Assembly (NCBI GenBank): GCA_024636295.1
Contig: JAGXHI010000048.1
Span: forward strand, 1-46,821
DNA from: Desulfuromonadales bacterium
GTDB taxonomy: Bacteria; Desulfobacterota; Desulfuromonadia; Desulfuromonadales; JAGXHI01
Reading direction: 5' to 3'
DNA length: 46,821 bases
The notes below the pieces were generated by a model that ran no database searches, was not told the origin of the DNA, and was given only the letters and a program-made list of their open reading frames with translations. Shown here piece by piece: positions 32,537-40,122 of the stretch (its first letter is position 1; each line of letters starts with the position of its first letter). A program made the translations under genes and the position numbers.

Positions 32537-33085
32537 TCAATGGCCTATTTCCTTTTGGCGGCAGCCCCATGTTTCGAAAAAAACAATTTCGCTTAGCTCT
32601 CTGCACTCACATTGCACAGATCCTTGCTCCAGGTATCCCAATGATGATACCCAGACCACCCGCATCCAATCTGGAATAGAAAACGCTTCTCTCAAGGCAT
32701 TTTCATCAAACCAAGGGATTGCGGAGACTTTCATCCCCAAACCCAGGGCTGCAAAAGAGAGTGCTTCCAGAACAATCTTCGCATGCGCTAAAGAGTACCC
32801 CTTGCCCTTAATGCCGGATTCCCTGCTATCTGCACAGGCTGCAAGCACTGTCGGAGCGTCCATCATTTCCTGGAGCCCGGGCGTGTCCTTGGGAATCCCA
32901 CTAATCAGCATTGATTTTGCTTTGGGCTTGTTGAGAACCAGAAACCTCCAGTATTTCAATTGTCTCCCATAAAGGATCAGATGAATCGTCTCCAGAATTC
33001 TTTGCAGTTTCTCCTGCTCGACGGGTTCTTTCTTAAATCTGATGACTTCCCTCTGATCTTTAAAAATGCCCTTATATATTTTCAC
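32537..33085 (-). CDS. Nitroreductase-family protein
   Basis: A 182-residue protein with the nitroreductase fold: QREVIRFKKEPVEQEKLQRILETIHLILYGRQLKYWRFLVL at the N-terminus (an FMN-phosphate Arg is plausible in REVIRF) and SLAHAKIVLEALSFAALGLGMKVSAIPWFDENALREAFSIPDWMRVVWVSSLGY in the C-terminal half. Such proteins reduce diverse substrates with NAD(P)H. It has its own promoter with an IclR box just downstream, so it belongs to the same regulon as the TRAP and TPP genes. No role in the pathway can be assigned. Base composition is richer in A+T than the catabolic operons. Confidence 0.8.
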   Translation of the reverse strand: MKIYKGIFKDQREVIRFKKEPVEQEKLQRILETIHLILYGRQLKYWRFLVLNKPKAKSMLISGIPKDTPGLQEMMDAPTVLAACADSRESGIKGKGYSLAHAKIVLEALSFAALGLGMKVSAIPWFDENALREAFSIPDWMRVVWVSSLGYLEQGSVQCECRELSEIVFFETWGCRQKEIGH

Positions 33086-33126
33086 AGAGCGTTCTCCTCA
33101 GGCCAGGAAGTAACTTTCCCAACATG

Positions 33127-33141
33127 CGGAACATTGTTCCA
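33127..33141. promoter_or_regulatory. IclR-type operator E (nitroreductase gene)
   Basis: CGGAAC-N3-GTTCCA, one mismatch from the perfect palindrome. It covers about +4 to +18 of the promoter at 33152-33180. Confidence 0.65.
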
Positions 33142-33151
33142 CAATTTTGCA

Positions 33152-33180
33152 ACTATAAAAACATTGTTTTAAAAAGTCAA
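33152..33180 (-). promoter_or_regulatory. Promoter of the nitroreductase gene
   Basis: On the minus strand: TTGACT (plus 33175-33180), 17-bp spacer, TATAGT (plus 33152-33157). About 60 nt of leader precede the ATG. Confidence 0.7.
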
Positions 33181-33299
33181 CCTTCTGATCGGATTTTCTA
33201 CGATACCACGAGAGAAAAACTCAGATAAGCCGTAAACCAGGGGAGGGGTTCCTCAGGGCAGAGCGCCTGCCCTTTCCAATCGATAAATCTCGCTACCTT

Positions 33300-34109
33300 T
33301 TATATTCTGGCCTTTCCCGGAAGAAAGCCCATTCGAGTAGAGACTTCTTCACCAATTTTTTTAACTATGGCCGCCGTTTCCTTAAGCCCCTTTTCTTTTA
33401 TTCTTGTCGCGGGGCCTGAAACACTGACCCCCCCGATTATATTGCCTGAATAATCAAAAACCGGCGTTCCTATACAATAAATTCCGACTTCATTTTCTTC
33501 ATCATCATATGCCACCTTTTCTTTACGAACCTGTCCCAGATGTCTCAGAAATTCTTCCTTGTTTGTAATAGTTTTTTCAGTAATCTTATACAGGCCCTTT
33601 TTGCTGATTATTTCTTCCAACTTATTCTCTGGCAAGAAAGACAGCATCGCCTTGCCGACTGCTGTTGCGTGTATAGGCGCGCGGCGTCCAACTTTTGAAT
33701 ACATGTTGATTATCTTCTGAGAACTCCCTTTTGTGTCGATATATACGACCTCACCGCTATCATACAAAACAAGATGTACGGCCTCTTCTAAAGTAGTTGC
33801 TGCCTGCTCAAGAATTGGACCGGCAATTTTCCGTATATCGAGATCATTCAACAAGGTACTTCCAAGTTCGACAATTTTCAAACCCAGACAATAATGTTCT
33901 TCATTTTTTTCAATGTAACCTCTCCAGCATAAAGTCTGCAGAATTCGGTGGACCGTACTCTTACTTAATCCAACCCTCTTCCCTATCTCTGTGACACCCA
34001 ATGGTGATTTGGATTTTGCCAGTTCTTCCAGAATATCCAAAGATCTATCAAGCGTTTGAACTCGATTTTCTGTCACTTCTTGAACCTCCGTTAAGTCCCA
34101 GTCAGGCAT
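33300..34109 (-). CDS. IclR-family transcriptional regulator
   Basis: A 269-residue regulator. The winged helix is at residues 14-75: NRVQTLDRSLDILEELAKSKSPLGVTEIGKRVGLSKSTVHRILQTLCWRGYI. The effector domain follows with VHLVLYDSGEVVYIDTKGSSQ, GRRAPIHATAVGKAMLSFLPE, and EVGIYCIGTPVFDYSGNIIGGVSVSGPATRI. It probably controls the five palindromes TGGRAC-N3-GTYCCA in this region, including one at its own promoter. A GTG at 34154 gives 15 more residues; ATG 34109 is chosen because the family normally starts close to the helix-turn-helix. The gene is strikingly A+T rich (33541-33600 is 19/60 G+C). The effector is unknown; relatives sense glyoxylate, pyruvate or aromatic acids. Confidence 0.9.
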   Translation of the reverse strand: MPDWDLTEVQEVTENRVQTLDRSLDILEELAKSKSPLGVTEIGKRVGLSKSTVHRILQTLCWRGYIEKNEEHYCLGLKIVELGSTLLNDLDIRKIAGPILEQAATTLEEAVHLVLYDSGEVVYIDTKGSSQKIINMYSKVGRRAPIHATAVGKAMLSFLPENKLEEIISKKGLYKITEKTITNKEEFLRHLGQVRKEKVAYDDEENEVGIYCIGTPVFDYSGNIIGGVSVSGPATRIKEKGLKETAAIVKKIGEEVSTRMGFLPGKARI

Positions 34110-34189
34110 TTTTTCTGATTCTTCTTTGCCTTGCAAACTCCTTTTCTCCAGCACCTTTGCAGGATTGGAAAATCAAAAGAGGGCAAATA

Positions 34190-34204
34190 TGGGACGCCGT
34201 CCCA
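34190..34204. promoter_or_regulatory. IclR-type operator F (iclR gene itself)
   Basis: TGGGAC-N3-GTCCCA: a perfect palindrome that differs from the other boxes by one symmetric change. It covers about +3 to +17 of the promoter at 34214-34242, the same geometry as operator E, and suggests autoregulation. Confidence 0.6.
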
Positions 34205-34213
34205 CATCCTAAA

Positions 34214-34242
34214 ACTCTAAATTTTTCCTTTGATGCCGTCAA
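34214..34242 (-). promoter_or_regulatory. Promoter of the iclR-family gene
   Basis: On the minus strand: TTGACG (plus 34237-34242), 17-bp spacer, TAGAGT (plus 34214-34219). The rest of the 367-bp gap to 34476 is A+T rich with no further gene; a good promoter for the osmC-like gene could not be placed. Confidence 0.5.
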
Positions 34243-34476
34243 GGTAATTTAAAAACGGACCATAGCGACATGTGATCAACCCTCGAACCTGCTCAACCAC
34301 AGAAGCGCACGCAGCCTTCTTCCAGAGAAAAATTTTTACTAATTATAAGTAATTGAAATTTAAAGACTTTTTAAAGATAAAAAAATCTCTTGACTCGGAG
34401 AAAAGGAGATCAAAAAGGTTATAATAAAGACATGACAGAAGAGTGGCTTTTCACCCCATTCAAGAGGAGAGGAACC

Positions 34477-35055
34477 ATGAAACCGACAACCAAAACGATA
34501 AACGGCGTGGATGTCGACTCTCTGAAGGAGACGATCGGCGCAATTCGCAAGGACCCCGAAATGGCGAAATGCAAATTCAGGGTGTCCAATCACTGGATCA
34601 AGGGAGCTCACAACCAGGCGACCGTGGAGGACTTCTATGGCGCCCACCAGGAAATTTCTCACAAGGATCACTTTAAAGTGGAAATCGACGAGCCTCCGAT
34701 TCTGCTCGGGGAGGACTTCGGACCCAATCCGACGGAACACGTTCTCGCGGCCCTCTCCGGCTGCCTCACCACCTCCCTGATCTATCACGCCGCCGCCCAG
34801 GGCATTGAGATCGAGGAAGTGGAGTCGGAATTCGAGGGCGATCTCGACCTGCGCGGTTTCCTGGGACTCGATGAAAACGTGCGAAACGGCTATCAGGATA
34901 TCCGGGTGAAATTCCGGGTCAAAGCAGATGCGTCCCGGGAAGAAATCGACAGACTGATCGAACTGGCGAAAGCCCGTTCACCGGTATTCGACATCGTCAG
35001 CAACCCGGTGAAAGTGACCGTGACGGGAGAGAAGATGAGGGGGAGCATGCACTAA
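34477..35055 (+). CDS. OsmC-family protein
   Basis: A 192-residue OsmC/Ohr-superfamily protein, expected to act as a thiol peroxidase or in related redox chemistry in the cytoplasm. Family landmarks are LLGEDFGPNPTEHVLAALSGCLTTSLIYHAAAQGIEIEEVESEFEGDLDLRGFLG, with one conserved Cys in SGCLTTS, and IRVKFRVKADASREEIDRLIELAKARSPVFDIVSNPVKV. The second active-site Cys of true Ohr/OsmC is replaced (ARSPVFD instead of a Cys near that place), so a peroxidase cycle as in OsmC is doubtful. GAGGAGAGGAA precedes ATG 34477; the upstream frame has no such site. A terminator follows. Confidence 0.87.
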   Translation: MKPTTKTINGVDVDSLKETIGAIRKDPEMAKCKFRVSNHWIKGAHNQATVEDFYGAHQEISHKDHFKVEIDEPPILLGEDFGPNPTEHVLAALSGCLTTSLIYHAAAQGIEIEEVESEFEGDLDLRGFLGLDENVRNGYQDIRVKFRVKADASREEIDRLIELAKARSPVFDIVSNPVKVTVTGEKMRGSMH

Positions 35056-35079
35056 AGTGGAAAGTAATATCTGCGATGT

Positions 35080-35105
35080 GAGGCGGAGAAATCCGTCTTT
35101 TTTTT
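35080..35105 (+). terminator. Rho-independent terminator after the osmC-like gene
   Basis: Stem GGCGGA-N4-TCCGTC (one G-U pair) followed by eight T. Confidence 0.7.
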
Positions 35106-35210
35106 GCGCTTTCCATCGAATCTCTTCACTGAAAACAATTTACTCATATTTTCCAAATGCAATCCGAATACTGAAATGTTTCACTGATTTCCAAAAACAG
35201 GAGATCGTAA

Positions 35211-35441
35211 ATGGCACATATATTGTTCGAAGATGAAGACCTGTCCCCGCCTCAGTACTGCCCCTTTCTTAATGACCAGCGAAATGTCTGTCGAGCCTCC
35301 TTTTCGGGCATGACCGTGGATTTCACCAAAAGGAGCCAATTTTGTTGTTGTGAGGATTATGACCGCTGTCCTCTTTTTCTAGCCTGGCTGATGAGAAATC
35401 GAAATTTCCCTACTAACGAAAAAGTCCATACGAATGGATGA
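35211..35441 (+). CDS. Small cysteine-rich protein, unknown function
   Basis: A 76-residue acidic-start protein with cysteines arranged as CPFLNDQRNVC ... FCCCEDYDRCPLFLAWLM. The C-x9-C pair and the CCC-x5-C group look like a metal (zinc or iron-sulfur) site; the tail is short and polar. AGGAGA stands five bases before the ATG. It is flanked by an osmC-like gene with terminator and a psiE-like gene, with gaps of 155 and 64 bp, so it may be a separate unit or start the psiE transcript. I do not recognise a named family, although similar CPYL...YCxxxDYxxCPxF small proteins occur in deltaproteobacteria. Confidence 0.75.
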   Translation: MAHILFEDEDLSPPQYCPFLNDQRNVCRASFSGMTVDFTKRSQFCCCEDYDRCPLFLAWLMRNRNFPTNEKVHTNG

Positions 35442-35505
35442 CACCGACAAAGCTCAATACCTTTAAAATGTTTTGAATACAAGCTTACAGAGCAGGAGAA
35501 AACTC

Positions 35506-35964
35506 ATGCAATTTTGTCTTCCAGGTCGGGAAATGACCGGAAACCTGTTTGATCAAAGCATCCGTATTCTCTTATGTCTTTTGATGTTTGCGATCATAGG
35601 CGGGATAGCAACAGGTGTAGCCATTACATTTCTGGAAGTTTATCGCTTCATGATCAGTGCTTTCGCTCGCAAGGAAGTACACCATGGAATGGAATCCATA
35701 CTGATCAGTTCCCTGGGCGTCCTGGCGATGGTCGAGGTTTTCAGGACTGCAATGGCTTATTTCATCGAGGGTCGCGTGAAGGTGACCTACATCATTGATA
35801 CCGTTCTGGTGGCTGTCCTGACCGAAACGCTGGCTTTCTGGTATCGGGACGTCGAGGCGGCCCGGATCATCCTGATGATCGCCCTTGTTTTCTCCTTGAT
35901 GGTCGTCCGGATTCTGGCCATCCGGTTTTCTCCCAATAAAAAGGCGCTCTGCGACGGACTTTAG
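35506..35964 (+). CDS. PsiE-like membrane protein
   Basis: A 152-residue protein with four hydrophobic segments (about residues 18-45, 65-85, 98-118, 124-145) separated by short charged loops, the plan of the phosphate-starvation-inducible PsiE family. The loop VFRTAMAYFIEGRVKVTYIIDTVLVAVLTETLAFW fits that family. GCAGGAGAAAA precedes the ATG at 35506; the frame upstream to 35473 is not preceded by a site. The next genes are pstS and a phosphate-type porin, which supports a link to phosphate stress. Biochemical role is unknown. Confidence 0.65.
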   Translation: MQFCLPGREMTGNLFDQSIRILLCLLMFAIIGGIATGVAITFLEVYRFMISAFARKEVHHGMESILISSLGVLAMVEVFRTAMAYFIEGRVKVTYIIDTVLVAVLTETLAFWYRDVEAARIILMIALVFSLMVVRILAIRFSPNKKALCDGL

Positions 35965-36007
35965 GTTTGGGAAAATATTTCAAGTCCTTTTGAATTTCTT
36001 ATCTAAA

Positions 36008-36037
36008 ACTAACATTGCACTAACTTCGTCGGATAAT
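36008..36037 (+). promoter_or_regulatory. Candidate PHO-box-like promoter of pstS
   Basis: Direct repeat ACTAACA-N4-ACTAACT (36008-36025) with the 11-bp period of PhoB boxes, then GATAAT (36032-36037) as a possible -10. The repeat sequence itself is not the E. coli PHO box, so the claim rests on spacing and gene context. Confidence 0.35.
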
Positions 36038-36107
36038 GATCGCCCGCAGATAAAAGCCCTCGGGGTGCAGGGCGATTTCAAAACCAGTCCATTTAGGAGA
36101 GCAAAAC

Positions 36108-37175
36108 ATGAACGGTGTGAAAATGAAAGGAATGTCACTCATCCTGACCGCCATGGGCCTTCTCGCCGCGCTTTTTGCCGGCGGTCCGGCCATGGCCAAA
36201 TCGGTGACCCTGAACGGCGCGGGGGCGACCTTCCCCTACCCCGTCTATTCCCAGTGGGCCTATCTCTACGAGAAAGACACGGGAGTGCGGCTGAATTATC
36301 AGTCCATCGGCTCCGGCGGCGGCATCAAGCAAATCCAGGCCAAAACGGTGGATTTCGGCGCCTCCGATGCGCCCCTGAAGCCCGAGGAACTTGCGGAAGC
36401 GGGGCTGATCCAGTTTCCCATGGTCATGGGCGGCGTGGTTCCCGTGGTGAACCTCGAGGGGATCGGACAGGGGCAGCTGCGCCTCTCGCCGGAGCTTCTG
36501 GCCGACATCTACCTGGGGGAAATCACAAAGTGGAATGACGACCGGATCAGGGCGGAGAATCCCGGCCTCCAGCTCCCCGATAAAGCGGTCACGGTCGTGC
36601 ACCGCTCCGACGGCTCGGGCACGACCTGGATTTTCACCAACTATCTCTCCAAGGTCTCCTCCGACTGGAAGGAGAAGGTCGGAAACGCCAAGGCGGTGCA
36701 GTGGCCGACGGGGGTGGGCGGCAAGGGCAATGAGGGGGTGGCCGCTTACGTCCAGCGAATCAAGGGCTCTGTCGGGTATGTGGAATACGCCTATGCGCTT
36801 CAGAACAAAATGGCCCACGCCCTTTTGAAGAACAGGGCTGGAAATTACGTGGCCCCGACCAGCGAGACGTTCCAGGCGGCGGCCGCCAACGCCGACTGGG
36901 CCGGCGCCCCGGGCTACTACATGGTTCTGACCGACCAGCCCGGAGAGCAGAGCTGGCCGATCACCGGCGCCTCCTTCATCCTGGTCCACGAGAGTCAGAA
37001 GAATCCGGAGACAGCCAGGGCGATGCTGGAGTTCTTCGACTGGTGCTACAGAAACGGCGACGAGACCGCGCTGAAGCTGCACTACGTGCCGATGCCGGAC
37101 AACGTGGTGGAGATGGTCGAGGACACCTGGGCAAAGAAGGTTGCGGCGGACGGAAAGCCGATCTGGAAGAAGTAG
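36108..37175 (+). CDS. pstS: Phosphate ABC transporter, substrate-binding protein PstS
   Basis: Periplasmic phosphate-binding protein of 355 residues with a signal peptide (cleavage likely after GGPAMA-K). Phosphate ligands lie in LNGAGATFPYPVYSQW, QSIGSGGGIKQI, VDFGASDAPL and VVHRSDGSGTTWIFTNYL (Arg, Asp, Ser, Thr). TAGGAGAG precedes the ATG. The usual pstC, pstA and pstB genes do not follow; a porin gene does, so this PstS is an orphan that must work with permease subunits encoded elsewhere. Confidence 0.95.
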   Translation: MNGVKMKGMSLILTAMGLLAALFAGGPAMAKSVTLNGAGATFPYPVYSQWAYLYEKDTGVRLNYQSIGSGGGIKQIQAKTVDFGASDAPLKPEELAEAGLIQFPMVMGGVVPVVNLEGIGQGQLRLSPELLADIYLGEITKWNDDRIRAENPGLQLPDKAVTVVHRSDGSGTTWIFTNYLSKVSSDWKEKVGNAKAVQWPTGVGGKGNEGVAAYVQRIKGSVGYVEYAYALQNKMAHALLKNRAGNYVAPTSETFQAAAANADWAGAPGYYMVLTDQPGEQSWPITGASFILVHESQKNPETARAMLEFFDWCYRNGDETALKLHYVPMPDNVVEMVEDTWAKKVAADGKPIWKK

Positions 37176-37249
37176 CCGCCTGAACAAAAGAAGCTGGTGG
37201 ATGTTGTTCAATTCATTCCAATCAAAACACGTCTAAGGAGAAAAGGAAA

Positions 37250-38428
37250 ATGAGCAGTTCGAGAACATTTCTGAAGCTGGCGTTCACTCTCGCCGTACTG
37301 ATCGTCGCGGCCGCCCCTCGGACCGAGGCCGCGGGGGTCACCGTGTACAAGGAAGGAAACAAGTATGTCAAGATCGGTGGCCGGATCCAGCTCCAGTACC
37401 ACCTGACCGACCCCGACGATGGGGAGAAGACGGATGAGGTCTTCTTCAGGCGTTTCCGCCCCTACATCGAGGGAAGCATCCACAAGGACTGGAAGGGAAA
37501 ATTCCAGTGGGACATGGGAAAAGCCGTGGACGTCGACGAATTTGCCGTCAAGGATGCCTATATGCAGTACATGGGCATCCCCAACCTCAAAGTCACCCTG
37601 GGAAACGCCAATTTCCCTTTCTCCCGGGAATTTCTGACCTCCTCCAAGAAGCAGCAGCTGGTTGAACGCACCTTCGTCGGGGACCACAACTACGGCACCC
37701 CGGACCGCAACGTCGGTGTCCATGTCACCGGCGGTTTCCTGGAAAACCACATCACCTTCGGCGCGTCGGCCGCCTCCGCCTCCATCGACCCCGATGCGAG
37801 CAAGCTGGATTTCGACACCCCGATCAACCGCAACGGCGACTTCAACGAGGGCTGGATCGCCGGCGGGCGTGTAGACTGGCACCCTCTCGGCTTCGTCGAT
37901 TTCTCACAGGGGGACTTCAAACGGGACCAGATCGGGGTGACCCTGAGCGCCGCCGCCTTCACCTGGGGCAACGACGACGACAACAATACCTATTTTGACG
38001 AGGCGACCGGAACAAGTACCAGTTCCTCTAAAGCCGACGTGGACAGTGTGACCGGTTTTGAACTGAGCGGAGCTTTCCGAGGCTACGGAATTTCCGTGGA
38101 TGCCGAGTACAATCTCTTCAACGCCGAGACGGTGGCCGGGGACTTCACAGGCGGGCTTTACGAGAACGGCGAAACGGACCTGGAGAACGGGTCGGTCGAA
38201 GGGGGCTACATGATCCTTCCGAAGCGGCTGGAGCTCGTAGCGGGATACCAGGTGCAGGATGCCGACGGCTACGACGAGACCTGGAACCGGACGTCAGTCG
38301 GCGCCAATTACTTCTTTGAAAAGCACGACATCAAGGTGCAGGCCGCCTACCGTATGGGCGAGAACCTCGAGGGCGTCGACGGCAACGACGCGGACGAGAT
38401 CTTCGTTCAGGCGCAGTACGTTTTCTGA
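37250..38428 (+). CDS. Phosphate-selective porin (OprO/OprP-type)
   Basis: Outer-membrane beta-barrel protein of 392 residues with a signal peptide (cleavage likely after TEAA). Alternating strands start with YVKIGGRIQLQYHL, FFRRFRPYIEGSIHKDWKGKFQWDMG and MPNLKVTLGNANFPFSREFLTSSKKQQLVERTF-type sequence, which match the OprO/OprP family. The protein ends in Tyr-Val-Phe, the normal outer-membrane signal. It follows pstS by 74 bp on the same strand, so the pair should deliver phosphate or polyphosphate through the envelope. AAGGAG precedes the ATG. A terminator follows. Confidence 0.9.
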   Translation: MSSSRTFLKLAFTLAVLIVAAAPRTEAAGVTVYKEGNKYVKIGGRIQLQYHLTDPDDGEKTDEVFFRRFRPYIEGSIHKDWKGKFQWDMGKAVDVDEFAVKDAYMQYMGIPNLKVTLGNANFPFSREFLTSSKKQQLVERTFVGDHNYGTPDRNVGVHVTGGFLENHITFGASAASASIDPDASKLDFDTPINRNGDFNEGWIAGGRVDWHPLGFVDFSQGDFKRDQIGVTLSAAAFTWGNDDDNNTYFDEATGTSTSSSKADVDSVTGFELSGAFRGYGISVDAEYNLFNAETVAGDFTGGLYENGETDLENGSVEGGYMILPKRLELVAGYQVQDADGYDETWNRTSVGANYFFEKHDIKVQAAYRMGENLEGVDGNDADEIFVQAQYVF

Positions 38429-38463
38429 TGACTGGCTGACTGCCTCCTCAGCTGGATTGAAAT

Positions 38464-38493
38464 GACCGGCCTCGCAAGGAGGTCGGTTTTTTT
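38464..38493 (+). terminator. Rho-independent terminator after the porin gene
   Basis: Stem GACCGGCCTC / GAGGTCGGT with one G-U pair and a short loop, followed by seven T. It ends the pstS-porin unit before the convergent fumC. Confidence 0.75.
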
Positions 38494-38609
38494 GCAAAAA
38501 TCATCCTGCTTGCCTTCCAACAACCGAACACATGAAGCCACCTGTGGCGCCTGTCGAGCGGGTTTGTCCAGAGGTTGAGATTTGCTCAGGATTCCAGAAG
38601 ATTATGTCT

Positions 38610-40016
38610 CTACCTCGTTTTCCCCGGGATCCCGGGCTCGGTCATGGGTCGAGGATCGAGAAGTCTGTCAAGTTCCGCATCGGGGAGAATATTCTCCTCC
38701 CGGGCCACCTCCCGGATGGTCCTGTCGCTCTCGAAGGCTTTCTTGGCCAGTTCCGCCGCCCTGTCGTAGCCGACGGCCGGTGCGAGGGCTGTCACGGAGG
38801 CGAGACTTCCTTCCAGAAGAGATTCACACCGTTTTCGGTCCGCTTCCAGCTCGAGAATGCACTTTTCTGTAAAAAGGCGCGTCCCGGATGCAAGCAGCTC
38901 AATGGACTGCAGCAGGTTGTAGGCGATCACCGGCATCATCACGTTCAGTTCGAAATTGCCCGAAAGACCGCCCAGGGTTACCGCGGCGTCGTTACCGACA
39001 ACCTGGGCGCAGACCTGCATGAGGCTTTCGGCCATGACGGGGTTTACCTTCCCCGGCATGATGGAGCTTCCCGGCTGTACGGGGGGAATGATCAGCTCCC
39101 CCAAACCACCCCTCGGGCCGCTTCCCAGGAACCGGACGTCATTGGCTATCTTGAACAACGCGCCCGCGCAGCCTTTGAGGGCTGCACTGGCGGCCACCGC
39201 GGCATCTTTTGCGGACTGCGCCTCGAAATGGTTCGAGGCCTCCCGAAAAGGCATGGAGGTCACTTCCGCCAGACCCGTAACAACCAGTTGTGCAAATTCT
39301 GGATGGGTATTGATCCCGGTTCCAACAGCGGTGCCACCGAGGGGAAGCTCCAGGAGCCCCTCCCAGGCGAAGTCCAGACGCCGCTTGGCCAGGGCGATCT
39401 GACGGGCATAACCGGAAAAGACCTGCCCCAGCCTCACGGGAACAGCATCCTGCAGGTGGGTGCGGCCGATCTTGACGATGTCGTCAAAAGCCTCGGATTT
39501 TTCCCCCAGCGCCTCCTGCAGGGCAAAGAGGGCGGGAATCAAAGTCTGGCGGATTTCCACCGCGGCCGCAAGGTGGATGGCTGTGGGGATCACGTCGTTG
39601 CTCGACTGTCCCAAATTGACATGATCGTTGGGATGGACCGAGCGGCTTCCGATCTCCTCTCCCATCAGCTGGGCGGCCCTGTTGGCGATCACCTCGTTGG
39701 CGTTCATATTGGTGCTGGTTCCCGACCCGGTCTGGAAGACATCCAGCACGAAATGATCGTCAAGCTCCCCCTTGATAACCTCTTCGGCAGCCTCCATGAT
39801 CGCCATTGCCCTTTTCTCATCCAGAAGGCCAAGCTCCTGGTTGACACGGGCAGCCCTTTCCTTGATCATCCCGAGAGCTCGGATGAAGGTCCGCTGGAAG
39901 CGCAGTCCGGAAACAGGGAAATTCTCCAACGCCCTGGCGGTCTGAGCCCCGTAGAGAGCGTCCGAGGGAACATTCATCTCCCCCATGGAGTCGCGTTCAG
40001 TCCTGGTTCTTTTCAT
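38610..40016 (-). CDS. fumC: Fumarate hydratase, class II
   Basis: Interconverts fumarate and malate in the citric acid cycle without an iron-sulfur cluster. The 468-residue length and segments fit FumC: YGAQTARALENFPVSGLRF, FQTGSGTSTNMNANEVIANRA, HPNDHVNLGQSSNDVIPTAIH, GRTHLQDAVPVRLGQVFSGY, and the signature loop GSSIMPGKVNP. Aspartate ammonia-lyase is close in sequence. The EMNVPSDALYGAQTARALENFPVSG start fits FumC well, so fumarase is preferred. AGGGAGGG stands just before the ATG. No operon partner: it is convergent with the porin and divergent from the EamA gene. Confidence 0.88.
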   Translation of the reverse strand: MKRTRTERDSMGEMNVPSDALYGAQTARALENFPVSGLRFQRTFIRALGMIKERAARVNQELGLLDEKRAMAIMEAAEEVIKGELDDHFVLDVFQTGSGTSTNMNANEVIANRAAQLMGEEIGSRSVHPNDHVNLGQSSNDVIPTAIHLAAAVEIRQTLIPALFALQEALGEKSEAFDDIVKIGRTHLQDAVPVRLGQVFSGYARQIALAKRRLDFAWEGLLELPLGGTAVGTGINTHPEFAQLVVTGLAEVTSMPFREASNHFEAQSAKDAAVAASAALKGCAGALFKIANDVRFLGSGPRGGLGELIIPPVQPGSSIMPGKVNPVMAESLMQVCAQVVGNDAAVTLGGLSGNFELNVMMPVIAYNLLQSIELLASGTRLFTEKCILELEADRKRCESLLEGSLASVTALAPAVGYDRAAELAKKAFESDRTIREVAREENILPDAELDRLLDPRPMTEPGIPGKTR

Positions 40017-40122
40017 TTGCCCTCCCTACTCTGAGTGTGATGTTCCCTACATTCTGTCCGTCGGGATTTTCTTTGTCAATCGGCAGGGTTTCCATTTCCC
40101 TGCGCAGAGCGCATGAGATAGA

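Noticed and set aside
33256..33272. GGGCAG-N5-CTGCCC-TTT as a terminator
   Set aside because: It points along the plus strand, where no gene lies upstream; on the minus strand it has no T-run.
34390..34425. TTGACT and TATAAT before the osmC-like gene as a promoter
   Set aside because: The spacing is 24 bp, too long for a sigma-70 promoter.
38532..40034. A 500-codon open frame on the plus strand opposite fumC
   Set aside because: Shadow of fumC, which has catalytic signatures and a perfect ribosome site on the minus strand.
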